Shown piece after piece: positions 7,186 through 13,445 of a stretch of 13,445 nucleotides of DNA. Under the pieces are notes generated by a model. The model searched no databases, was not told the origin of the DNA, and saw nothing but the letters and a program-made list of their open reading frames with translations. Both the position numbers and the translations under genes were made by a program. The first letter of the stretch is position 1. Every line of letters begins with the position of its first letter. Origin of the DNA: CAZFPN01 sp044370655 (GTDB lineage Bacteria > Pseudomonadota > Alphaproteobacteria > Rickettsiales > Deianiraeaceae); NCBI GenBank assembly GCA_044370655.1, contig JBILVD010000029.1, positions 1 through 13,445 on the forward strand, written 5' to 3'.

Positions 7186-8079
7186 ATGGCAAACTTGAAG
7201 GAAACAAGAAATAGAATAAAAAGCATTAAATCCACACAAAAAATAACCAAAGCAATGAAGATGGTGGCAACTGCAAAGCTCAAAAAAATAAGAGACCTGC
7301 TTATATCCCTAAAAGACTATACGGAAGAAATTGAATACCTAATTTCAAACACAATTTCAAGGTTAACAGAAGATGAGGCGAAAGTTTTTGCTAGAAATCC
7401 CTTAACAACCCACAAACTTAAAGGAGAGGAATTCAACTTAATCATATTAAATACATCAAATAAAGGACTTTGCGGAAGCATAAATAATTACAACATAAAA
7501 GCCCTAAAAGCCAAAGTTGAAGAAATCACCTCAAGAAGAAACAAGCTTATAATATACGCAATTGGTAAAAAAGGTTTTGATTACTGCGAAGCACACTATC
7601 CAGAGTTGTTATACAATAAATCCCCTGTTATATTAGAGGAAAAAACAGGCTTTCAGCTAGAAAAAGTAAAAGACGAAATCACAAATATAATAACCACAAA
7701 AGGCATATCATCTTCCAGTATTATCTTTACAAAATTCATAAGCACAACCACACAAAAAACCGAGAATGTTCTTCTAACTCCAATTCACTCAAGCAAAAAC
7801 ACCTATCAAAATGGTCTAGATTACGAATTTGACGGCTCTAAAGTAGAAATTCTCTCCAAGCTTTTGCCAGAATTTATGTTATGCAAAATTCTTCTTTCCG
7901 TTTTTGAAAACGCAACAAGCGAGCAAAGTGCAAGAATGGTAGCGATGGATAACGCAAGCACAAACGCAGGAAAAGCAATCAAAAACCTAACATTAATTTA
8001 CAATAGAATTAGGCAGGCAAACATTACTCGTGAAATCAGCGAAATCGTTGCAGGAGTAGAGAGTTTAAAGCAAATTTAA
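7186..8079 (+). CDS. atpG: ATP synthase F1 gamma subunit
   Basis: Central rotor shaft of the F1 sector, turning inside the alpha3-beta3 hexamer and linking it to the c-ring. Full length at 297 residues. The N-terminal helix MANLKETRNRIKSIKSTQKI followed by TKAMKMVATAKLKK is diagnostic, as is the C-terminal helix SARMVAMDNASTNAGKAIKN and NRIRQANITREISEIVAG. The middle has FNLIILNTSNKGLCGSINNYN (about 83-103), as in the Rossmann-like domain of gamma chains. Neither atpA upstream nor atpD downstream is present: the gene is away from the usual atpHAGDC order. It is expressed divergently from fusA, and rsmI starts seven bases after its stop. No Shine-Dalgarno is evident. Confidence 0.96.
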   Translation: MANLKETRNRIKSIKSTQKITKAMKMVATAKLKKIRDLLISLKDYTEEIEYLISNTISRLTEDEAKVFARNPLTTHKLKGEEFNLIILNTSNKGLCGSINNYNIKALKAKVEEITSRRNKLIIYAIGKKGFDYCEAHYPELLYNKSPVILEEKTGFQLEKVKDEITNIITTKGISSSSIIFTKFISTTTQKTENVLLTPIHSSKNTYQNGLDYEFDGSKVEILSKLLPEFMLCKILLSVFENATSEQSARMVAMDNASTNAGKAIKNLTLIYNRIRQANITREISEIVAGVESLKQI

Positions 8080-8086
8080 TCTTATT

Positions 8087-8947
8087 GTGGCACTTTTTGT
8101 TGTTGCAACCCCAATCGGGAATTTGCAAGATATAACCCAAAACGCACTTGATGTTCTTGCAAAATCCAGCCTTATATTATGCGAAAACACAATTACAACC
8201 AGTAATCTACTTAAAAAATACAATATTATAGGGAAAAGAACAGTCAACTATACAGACCATACGAAAGAGGAAGAGGTAGTCAAACACCTCGAATTTGCAA
8301 ACTCAAACGCCGTTTCTATAGTCTCTGAAGCAGGAACGCCCTGCATCTCCGACCCAGGCTATAAAATTATAAAAATGGCTCACGAAATGGGAATTAAAGT
8401 GCACCCCATCGCTGGCTCCTCAAGCCTCATTTCTGCAATTTCTGTATGCGGACTCCCCTCCAATCACTTCGCATTTTTAGGTTTTTACAACAAAGAAAGC
8501 ATCAAAAAAGCATACCCTTTACTAAAAAACGGCCTAACCATAGCTTTTTTTGTGCCAGCGAGAGACCTTTTGGAAGTTCTCACGACATTAAAAGATGGGC
8601 TTGATATAGGTAAAATATGCGTTGCAAGAGAGTTGACAAAAATTTTTGAGGACATAAAAACGGGCACTCCAGCACAGCTTATAAATTACTACCAAATAAA
8701 GGAGAAGCTAAAAGGGGAGGCGGTTTTGATTTTATCCCCCCCTCAAAACATACAAGAAAATAAAGATATTCTACCCATTTTAATAAAAATACTTGAAAAA
8801 AAGCCCTTCTTGAAAAACCTAAAGGCAAAAGAATGTTCGGAGATACTAAAAGAGTATGAAGAGGAGCTAAAGCCATTTTCCAAAAAAGAGATTTACAATA
8901 AATTAAACACAATAAATAAGCCACAAACCACAACTCAAAACACTTAA
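8087..8947 (+). CDS. rsmI: 16S rRNA 2'-O-ribose C1402 methyltransferase RsmI, divergent
   Basis: SAM-dependent tetrapyrrole-methylase-fold enzyme that methylates the ribose of C1402 in the 16S decoding centre. 286 residues, the normal length. A GTG start at 8087, seven bases after atpG, gives MALFVVATPIGNLQDIT, the family's N-terminal motif; no better in-frame ATG lies near. SEAGTPCISDPGY (80-92) matches the family SDAGTPxISDPGY, ARELTK (180-185) is conserved, and KGEAVLIL and the C-terminal KKEIYNKL fit. Three usual motifs are altered: AEDTR is CENTI (32-36), SDAG has Glu, and the F-Y-E-x-x-H-R region is FFVPARDLL (154-162). The family call is safe, but catalytic strength is uncertain. Likely cotranscribed with atpG. 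The repeat element begins 12 bases after the stop and its outward promoter points back into this gene, so antisense transcription over the 3' end is possible. Confidence 0.9.
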   Translation: MALFVVATPIGNLQDITQNALDVLAKSSLILCENTITTSNLLKKYNIIGKRTVNYTDHTKEEEVVKHLEFANSNAVSIVSEAGTPCISDPGYKIIKMAHEMGIKVHPIAGSSSLISAISVCGLPSNHFAFLGFYNKESIKKAYPLLKNGLTIAFFVPARDLLEVLTTLKDGLDIGKICVARELTKIFEDIKTGTPAQLINYYQIKEKLKGEAVLILSPPQNIQENKDILPILIKILEKKPFLKNLKAKECSEILKEYEEELKPFSKKEIYNKLNTINKPQTTTQNT

Positions 8948-8958
8948 AGAAAATATAC

Positions 8959-9072
8959 ATATATCAATCTTATAAATAAAGAAATATTATTTGTCAAGAA
9001 CTTTTTTCAAAAAAATAAAAAAACCTATCTTTCCTAGAAATTTCCTAGAAAATTTTGCGTGCAGACGACGAG
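8959..9072 (-). repeat. Right arm of the 114-bp perfect inverted repeat
   Basis: Exact reverse complement of 1-114. It starts 12 bases past the rsmI stop. The element body extends rightwards into the hairpin at 9070-9116 and perhaps towards the proS stop at 9183, so a whole copy would be at most about 220 bp. It has the same 11-mer pair (9030-9051) and the same promoter, pointing left. Confidence 0.9.
8969..8997 (-). promoter_or_regulatory. Near-consensus promoter in right repeat arm, antisense to rsmI
   Basis: On the minus strand TTGACA (8992-8997), a 17-bp spacer and TATAAG (8969-8974). The start site would be near 8962 and the transcript would run antisense into the rsmI 3' end. It is identical to the promoter in the left arm. 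Confidence 0.6.
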
Positions 9073-9116
9073 GCTGTAGTGTATATACACCGCAAGGTGT
9101 ATGCATCTACAGGCTC
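9070..9116 (+). other. Hairpin with GCAA tetraloop (structured RNA or element core)
   Basis: Pairs are GAG/CTC (9070-9072 with 9114-9116), one mismatch, CTGTAG/CTACAG (9074-9079 with 9107-9112), a weak middle part, then ATACACC/GGTGTAT (9085-9091 with 9096-9102) closing a GCAA loop (9092-9095). In plus-strand RNA the middle can be bridged by G-U pairs (9081-9106, 9084-9103) and U-A (9082-9105), and GCAA is a GNRA loop. In the minus strand these become C-A mismatches and a UUGC loop, so plus-strand RNA folds better. No T-run follows, so it is not a standard terminator. It adjoins the repeat arm and is probably part of the same element. It contains the 12-bp palindrome GTGTATATACAC (9079-9090). 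Confidence 0.5.
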
Positions 9117-9134
9117 TGGAGTCAAGCCAAAATT

Positions 9135-9154
9135 AGCAGGAAAGAGCAGGAAAG
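9135..9154. repeat. Tandem duplicate AGCAGGAAAG
   Basis: The 10-mer AGCAGGAAAG occurs at 9135-9144 and 9145-9154 back to back, between the hairpin and the proS stop. It may belong to the same repeat element. Function unknown. Confidence 0.5.
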
Positions 9155-9182
9155 ATAGTCCTAAACAGGCAAAAACAATATA

Positions 9183-10457
9183 TTATATTTCCTCAATTTT
9201 AACAACCTTAACCTCCCCTTCGTTTCTTGCTTTTATTTCTAAATTACCTGCTTGAAGGAGTTTTTCGGAAATCGTTATTCGCTTAGGAATGCCAATTAAA
9301 TCTGCCTTTGCAAACTTCTCCCCTACGCTTGCATTTGTGTCGTCTAAGATAGGGTCAAAGCCTTTTTTCTTTAAGGAATGATAGATTTTTAGGGCGGATT
9401 TTTTGCCTTCCTCAGATTTTGTTAAATCAACAATATAATGAGAAAATGGAGCGATTGACTCGTGCCAAATAATTCCATTTTCATCGTGATTTGCCTCAAC
9501 AAAAGCGGATAAAAGCCTGCCAACACCAATCCCGTAGCTTCCCATAAAAGGGGCAAACTGCCTTCCACTTGCATCTTGCAATAAAAGTTTCATAGATGAG
9601 GAGTATTTCGTTGCAAAATAGAAGTTATGCCCCACTTCAATTCCCCTTTTTTGCACTATTTTTAAGCCTTTCGCTTCTTCTTTTGTGTGTTTTTCGTCTG
9701 TTTTTGCGTAAAATTTGCTAATCTCTTCACGTAAATTGCTAAAAACCTCGCCTTTTTTAATTCTGTCAATTAAATCTTCAAGCCCTTCTTCGTAGTAAAT
9801 TTCACTCTCTCCCGAGGAGGCAATTATATGGAATTCGTGGCTTAAATCTCCCCCGATTTCACCAGTTTCTGCTTGCATAGGAATTGCGGCAAGCCCCATT
9901 CTTGCAAAAATGCGAAGATATGCGTCATAATGCTTGTTGTAAGCCTCTTTTGCCCCTTCCTCACTTGCATCAAAAGAGTAGCTATCCATCATTAAGAATT
10001 CTCTAGCTCTCATAAGCCCAAAACGGGGGCGGATTTCGTCTCTAAACTTCCATTGAATGTTGTAGAGAGTAAGTGGAAGCTCCTTATAGCTTTTTGCTTC
10101 TTTTACAAGGAATGTCACCACTTCTTCCGCTGTAGGGCCGTATAAAAGCTCCACGTCGTGCCTGTCTTTAAACTTTAGCATTTCTGCTCCATAACCGCCG
10201 TATCTCCCGCTTTCCTTCCATAATTCCGCAGGTTGAATTGTGGGCATTAAAATTTCGTGAAAGCCCTCCCTGTTTAGCTCTTCACGGATTATATTTTCAA
10301 TTTTACGAAGAACCTTAAGCCCCATAGGAAGCATGGCATAAAGCCCGCTTGCCACCTGCTTTATTAGCCCTGCACGCACAAGATATTGATGTGATGCAAG
10401 CACTAAATCTTTAGATATATCCTTTCTTGTAGGCAAAAAATACTTGGAAAGAAGCAT
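9183..10457 (-). CDS. proS: Prolyl-tRNA synthetase, short alphaproteobacterial form
   Basis: Class II synthetase that charges tRNA-Pro with proline. I prefer the ATG at 10457, giving MLLSKYFLPTRKD, the standard family start; it lies four bases after the efp stop. An upstream in-frame start at 10478 would add seven residues overlapping efp. With this start the protein has 424 residues. Class II motif 2 is seen as IQWKFRDEIRPRFGLMRARE with FLMMDSYSFD, the TxE site as YGPTAEEV, and motif 3 as YGIGVGRLLSAFVEA. The C-terminal anticodon-binding domain begins near IIWHESIAPF and ends VVKIEEI. About 180 residues of editing insertion, found between motifs 2 and 3 in most bacterial ProRS, are absent, as in alphaproteobacteria, so mischarged Ala-tRNA-Pro must be cleared by a separate protein if at all. 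Forms an operon with efp, which supports synthesis of proline stretches. Confidence 0.96.
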   Translation of the reverse strand: MLLSKYFLPTRKDISKDLVLASHQYLVRAGLIKQVASGLYAMLPMGLKVLRKIENIIREELNREGFHEILMPTIQPAELWKESGRYGGYGAEMLKFKDRHDVELLYGPTAEEVVTFLVKEAKSYKELPLTLYNIQWKFRDEIRPRFGLMRAREFLMMDSYSFDASEEGAKEAYNKHYDAYLRIFARMGLAAIPMQAETGEIGGDLSHEFHIIASSGESEIYYEEGLEDLIDRIKKGEVFSNLREEISKFYAKTDEKHTKEEAKGLKIVQKRGIEVGHNFYFATKYSSSMKLLLQDASGRQFAPFMGSYGIGVGRLLSAFVEANHDENGIIWHESIAPFSHYIVDLTKSEEGKKSALKIYHSLKKKGFDPILDDTNASVGEKFAKADLIGIPKRITISEKLLQAGNLEIKARNEGEVKVVKIEEI

Positions 10458-10461
10458 AGTT

Positions 10462-11025
10462 TTACTTGAATTTTTCAACGAATTCTCCTGTTTCGGAGCT
10501 TACCACGATTTTTGTGCCTTGCTCAATGTATGGAGGAATATCCAGCACGAAGCCGTTTGTAAGCTTAGCTTCCTTGTAAGAAGGGCTAACCGCCGCATTT
10601 TTGATGTGAGGCTCCGTCTCTCCCACTTCTCCAACTAATTTTTGAGGCATTTTCACATTCACTAGGTCGTCCCCTACATATTCTGCAATTAGCTTCATGC
10701 CGTCTTCTAAAAACATATCAAATCCGTTTAGCATTTCTACAGGAATTTCAAGGGTTTCAAAGGTTTCTCCATCCATAATAACGATTGTTTCGCCGTCTCT
10801 ATAAGAAAAGCTAAATTCACGAGCAGAAGTTTCAAGTTTTTCAAGCTTATCTTCGCTTCTAATCCTCTCATTTCTTTTGGTTCCAATGGTTATCTCCTTC
10901 ATCTCCATCTGGTAAAATGCACCGCCCTTGCCGGGTTTTACGTGCGTTCTCTTTAAAATACGATACTTCCCACCTTCGTAAGCTATTATATTGCCCACTT
11001 TAACTTCTCCTGCTAAAACTGCCAT
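10462..11025 (-). CDS. efp: Elongation factor P
   Basis: Binds between the P and E sites and relieves ribosome stalling at polyproline. 187 residues, the normal length, with three beta-barrel domains. The modification loop is VKPGKGGAF (29-37), with Lys33 at the position that is beta-lysylated by EpmA in many proteobacteria; neither EpmA nor EpmB is in this window. GFDMFLEDGMKLIAEYVGDD lies in the second domain, and the C-terminal signature reads GFVLDIPPYIEQGTKIVVS. First gene of an efp-proS operon, with a 4-base gap to the preferred proS start. No Shine-Dalgarno is obvious. Confidence 0.97.
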   Translation of the reverse strand: MAVLAGEVKVGNIIAYEGGKYRILKRTHVKPGKGGAFYQMEMKEITIGTKRNERIRSEDKLEKLETSAREFSFSYRDGETIVIMDGETFETLEIPVEMLNGFDMFLEDGMKLIAEYVGDDLVNVKMPQKLVGEVGETEPHIKNAAVSPSYKEAKLTNGFVLDIPPYIEQGTKIVVSSETGEFVEKFK

Positions 11026-11053
11026 AAACTGCTGTAATAAAATAAATAACTTT

Positions 11054-11070
11054 TAGTTTGTTAAACTAAG
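11054..11070. promoter_or_regulatory. Palindrome TTAGTTT-GTT-AAACTAA in efp promoter region
   Basis: Perfect 7-bp arms (11054-11060 and 11064-11070) around GTT, 29 bases upstream of the efp ATG. A TTGCAA box (11082-11087) is 12 bases further upstream, so the palindrome covers the expected -10 area, where only a weak TAACAA (11059-11064) is seen. It could be an operator; this is inference. Confidence 0.35.
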
Positions 11071-11071
11071 A

Positions 11072-11096
11072 AAATTTAAATTGCAAATGATTTTTG
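11072..11096. repeat. 25-bp direct repeat, copy 1
   Basis: Identical over 25 bases to 12036-12060, in the same orientation. It lies in the efp promoter region and holds a TTGCAA box at 11082-11087. The repeat starts are 964 bp apart and bracket the membrane-protein gene at 11137-12000. Confidence 0.85.
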
Positions 11097-11136
11097 TGGA
11101 AAATGTAAAAATGAAGGATTTTAAGGAGTTTGGAGG

Positions 11137-12000
11137 TTAAAAATCAATAAGTTTGTGCTTTCTTAGATGTTTCATCACTGCTTGAAATATTTGCGGATTA
11201 AAGGAAATTATTTGTATATCAGATGGTGTGAAATCTTTAACATCTTCAGCTCTTAAATTGTAAGCCTCTTGTAGCACTGTTGTTGGTTCTATTGGATTAA
11301 ATTTTAAACTTTTAATATAAATAAAATGATTTGTGCCAAGAAATAATTCCTGAATAATAGTTATTATATCGTTATTTAGAAAATCAAGAAAAGATTGGTT
11401 TTGATACAAAGGGTGATATTTTCCGTAATACTCTCTGAAGCCCCCATACTTAAAATATGTAGCAAATTGAGAAAATGAAAATAAATGATAAATCTTTTCG
11501 TTTTTTCCACGAAAAGAAATGAAAGTAAATTGATGAGAATGCTCAACTTGTTTTAAAAATTCCTTCACCCCTTCATTCTTTAACACTTCTTGAAAACCTT
11601 GTGGCAGTATAATTTTTTTAATTTCAAGAGAAGGGCGGGCAAAAAGGATGGGAATTTCTCTATAAGTTTTTTTGTTAATCCAGTTAACAAAAAATCTAAC
11701 CCAGCTTCCAAGCAACTCCACACTACTTGTAAAAAGCTCTATCATTTTTGAGTTTTCCAAAAAAATACCTATTAATTGAGCGGAAACAAGCAAGGGAATT
11801 GCAAACAACAAGTTACGCTCTATCATTAATTGATGAAAGATGTAAGCAAAATTGCTTTTAATTTGCAGGCATTGAAGAACCATTTGGCACTCCTCTCTAT
11901 AAAAATAAAACCCAAGAAAAAGAAGAATGGAAAAGGCGGTTAAAAAGCCAATTTTAGGTCTTTTAAAAAAAGTATCTTTAATAAAAGCGATTGTTTTCAT
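11137..12000 (-). CDS. Unrecognised two-helix membrane protein
   Basis: I recognise no family. The preferred ATG at 12000 gives 287 residues. A longer reading from a TTG at 12051 (304 residues) is unlikely, because that TTG is part of the -35 box of the promoter. After a short basic N-terminus (KDTFFKRPK) there are two hydrophobic segments, about residues 18-36 (IGFLTAFSILLFLGFYFY) and 64-82 (LLFAIPLLVSAQLIGIFL). The rest, about 200 residues, is soluble and mixed in charge, rich in Phe, Lys and Ile, and probably on one side of the membrane. It has no signal peptide cleavage site that I can see. It is flanked by exact 25-bp direct repeats and lies between a restriction-modification-like pair and efp, so it could be an accessory insertion. 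No lesion is seen. Confidence 0.65.
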   Translation of the reverse strand: MKTIAFIKDTFFKRPKIGFLTAFSILLFLGFYFYREECQMVLQCLQIKSNFAYIFHQLMIERNLLFAIPLLVSAQLIGIFLENSKMIELFTSSVELLGSWVRFFVNWINKKTYREIPILFARPSLEIKKIILPQGFQEVLKNEGVKEFLKQVEHSHQFTFISFRGKNEKIYHLFSFSQFATYFKYGGFREYYGKYHPLYQNQSFLDFLNNDIITIIQELFLGTNHFIYIKSLKFNPIEPTTVLQEAYNLRAEDVKDFTPSDIQIISFNPQIFQAVMKHLRKHKLIDF

Positions 12001-12021
12001 ACACAAAATTAAGATGGTAGA

Positions 12022-12051
12022 ATTATAAAACCAACAAAATTTAAATTGCAA
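12022..12051 (-). promoter_or_regulatory. Promoter of the membrane-protein gene
   Basis: On the minus strand TTGCAA (12046-12051), an 18-bp spacer and a perfect TATAAT (12022-12027). The start site would fall near 12015, about 15 bases before the ATG at 12000, which supports that start. The -35 box lies in direct repeat copy 2; the -10 box lies outside it. Confidence 0.6.
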
Positions 12052-12060
12052 ATGATTTTT
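12036..12060. repeat. 25-bp direct repeat, copy 2
   Basis: Same 25 bases as 11072-11096. It begins directly after the stop codon (12061-12063) of the GIY-YIG gene and supplies the -35 box of the downstream gene. Confidence 0.85.
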
Positions 12061-12566
12061 TTAAGTTTGCGTGCAACCGATTGGTTTTTGGTTGTGCCTT
12101 GAAATAAAGCTTTCTATTATTATATTTTCCGCCCTTTTTGAGGTGGGGAAGCTATCTCTATACTCCCTTCCAAAGAGGGTGTATCTAGGTTGCTCTGGGA
12201 AAAAAGCGTGATCTTGAACGGGCAAACCGATTTTTAACAAGCTTTGCAAAACAAAGTAATTGTGCCATTTATGCGATACTCCACCTTTCCGCAATTGTAA
12301 GATTGCACTCTTTCCTTAATTGATGTGATTGTATGCCCTATTTTAAAGATTTTTCCCTCTATAACAAAAACATAAACAAGCCCAGATTGCCTTATATTTT
12401 CATTGCCAATTTCCTCTATTTCAAGCTTTTCAAGTGCATTATTTGGAATAAGATTGCAAAGATGGTTGAAGTGCTCTTTATATTCAAAATCTTGATAGGA
12501 AATTTCTCTCTCTAACTCTTCAATGCTTTTGATGATGACTATGTTTCTATTCTTCTTTTTTGACAT
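12061..12566 (-). pseudogene. GIY-YIG (T5orf172-like) endonuclease, frameshifted
   Basis: Two frames together form one protein of about 168 residues. The first (from ATG at 12566) gives an acidic helical N-terminus and the nuclease core GLVYVFVIEGKIFKIGHT (62-79), where VYV and KIG stand for GIY and YIG. The conserved Arg86 is in IKERVQSYNCG. The frame then runs into a stop at 12234. The other frame continues as NYFVLQSLLKIGLPVQDHAF to AENIIIESFI, supplying the metal-binding Glu (about 147), and ends PIGCTQT. The frames join if one A is restored in minus-strand ACAATTAC near 12260, giving ING-T-NYFVLQ. As read, the product stops after 110 residues without its catalytic Glu, so cleavage is expected to be lost unless the base is a sequencing error. 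The start overlaps the methyltransferase end by 20 bases, suggesting translational coupling in a restriction-modification operon. Confidence 0.8.
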
Positions 12567-13445
12567 AATTTTTTCTACAATTTTTGCTATAATATTTTTC
12601 GTTAAAATGTTTTACAAAGTCCATCTCCGCTTTAGTGAGAGAAAAGCTAGAAAGTAAAGGAAAATTTTGCAATATTCTTATATTATTAAAATTTCCATAC
12701 CTCGTGATGTTGTTTAAAAATTTGTAGATGTCGCTATCAAGTTCTTCCTTAATTTTTAGGGCTTCCTCCCTTGTTTTGCACCTAATAAATGCAATGCTTT
12801 GCGTCATTCCAGAGGCTTCTATAAAGGTAGAATACTGGTTGGTAAGTGGAATAAAAACCTTCCATCCATCTTGAAATTTGTGAGGAATTTTGCTCCAAAC
12901 TGTTTGAGTTGGCGTGTGAATTAGTTTATGGCAATACTCTTCGCTTTGAAAATTACTGATAAATTTGCTCTTTGTTGTTCTGTGTAAATCACTCGTTGTT
13001 TCAATTTTATACTTCGGTAAAAGCTTGTTATTTAGCGTTTTTTCTAAAATATCATACACAATTTGAGAGGCGTAAAGAGGTATAAAATTTTGATTTTCGG
13101 GCAGTTTAACAGCCTGCGTATCTTTGATATAATAATTATTTTCAATCACGCACTCACCATTATTTGGCACTTTGTGAAGCAAAAACCAAGTAAAAGATGA
13201 GCCAACTTTAGGAAACCACCTCTTCACTCCGTGAATGTTTATGTGGAGGAATTGATATTTTGTGAGTTCTTTAGGCAAGATATTTCTATCGGAAAAGGAC
13301 ATCCAATTATTAGGCACAATAAAAAGAATATATCCCCCTATTTTTGTAATTTGCAAAGCTTTTTTGATGAAATCCCTTGATAAATTATGATTTTTTGAAG
13401 TTCTCCCATTTGTATTAAATTTTGCATATGGAGGGTTTGAAACTA
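12547..13445 (-). CDS. Adenine-specific DNA methyltransferase (Eco57I-like), partial
   Basis: The 5' end lies outside the window; the frame stays open from the window edge, giving 298 residues seen. Catalytic motif IV, NPPY, is at 13426-13437 in VSNPPYAKFNTNGRTS, the signature of N6-adenine methyltransferases. It is followed by RDFIKKALQITKIGGYILFI and VPNNW, typical of the Eco57I-type class. The SAM-binding motif I and neighbouring N-terminal part must lie upstream, not shown. The remaining 230 or so residues (for example DGWKVFIPLTNQYSTFIEAS) would be the target-recognition region. Starting the gene at the TTG at 13356 would cut off NPPY, so that start is wrong. The stop overlaps the endonuclease start by 20 bases. 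With the partner nuclease broken, it may persist as an orphan-like methylase or an addiction remnant. Confidence 0.85.
   Translation of the reverse strand, partial: VSNPPYAKFNTNGRTSKNHNLSRDFIKKALQITKIGGYILFIVPNNWMSFSDRNILPKELTKYQFLHINIHGVKRWFPKVGSSFTWFLLHKVPNNGECVIENNYYIKDTQAVKLPENQNFIPLYASQIVYDILEKTLNNKLLPKYKIETTSDLHRTTKSKFISNFQSEEYCHKLIHTPTQTVWSKIPHKFQDGWKVFIPLTNQYSTFIEASGMTQSIAFIRCKTREEALKIKEELDSDIYKFLNNITRYGNFNNIRILQNFPLLSSFSLTKAEMDFVKHFNEKYYSKNCRKNYVKKEE

Noticed and set aside
8948..9072. The T-run/A-run part of the right arm as an rsmI terminator
   Set aside because: The T6-C-A6 stretch has no G/C stem, and the same sequence is in the left arm without a gene before it in view.
9049..9255. 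A plus-strand frame reading RADDEAVVYIHRKVYASTG across the hairpin
   Set aside because: It has no good start, overlaps the hairpin and runs antisense into the proS 3' end. The protein-like look may be chance or a relic of the element.
1..13445. CRISPR array, tRNA or rRNA genes, transposase
   Set aside because: No regularly spaced repeats, cloverleaf, rRNA-like sequence or transposase reading frame was seen on either strand.

Overview
The window is a piece of an AT-rich bacterial chromosome, most likely from an alphaproteobacterium of the Rickettsiales/Holosporales kind (inference). The best evidence is the prolyl-tRNA synthetase: it is the short form of about 425 residues without the bacterial editing insertion, as in alphaproteobacteria. 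EF-G, EF-P and the ATP synthase gamma chain also read as proteobacterial. TGA and TAA are both used as stops. Shine-Dalgarno sequences are mostly absent, and strong TTGACA-type -35 boxes are seen several times. Genome decay is visible, but only in accessory genes.

Layout. Bases 1-246 hold the end of a repeat element with a near-consensus outward promoter, followed by a short tract of G5C repeats and an 11-bp tandem repeat. Bases 247-1230 (minus) look like one unrecognised gene broken by several frameshifts and stops. Bases 1477-3651 (plus) are a two-gene operon: a Ca2+/cation antiporter with altered ion-site residues, and a PolB-like 3'-5' exonuclease that has lost the first acidic residue of motif Exo I. 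Bases 3682-7044 (minus) are alanine dehydrogenase and EF-G. Divergent from EF-G, 7186-8947 (plus) are atpG and rsmI in one operon. Bases 8959-9072 are an exact inverted copy of the repeat at the window start, followed by an RNA-like hairpin. Bases 9183-11025 (minus) are efp and proS in one operon. Bases 11137-12000 (minus) are an unrecognised two-helix membrane protein flanked by 25-bp exact direct repeats. Bases 12061-13445 (minus) are a restriction-modification-like pair: an Eco57I-like adenine methyltransferase (cut by the window edge), overlapping a GIY-YIG endonuclease that carries a single-base frameshift.

Together, the core is translation (fusA, efp, proS, rsmI) plus energy and amino-acid metabolism (atpG, ald). 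fusA and atpG are away from their usual operons, which points to a heavily rearranged genome. The two inverted repeat arms bracket about 8.8 kb, including all of ald, fusA, atpG and rsmI, so that segment could invert by recombination. I do not see a complete novel multi-gene system. The most interesting items are the repeat element with its promoter, operator-like repeats and hairpin, the broken restriction-modification pair, and the repeat-flanked membrane protein gene.
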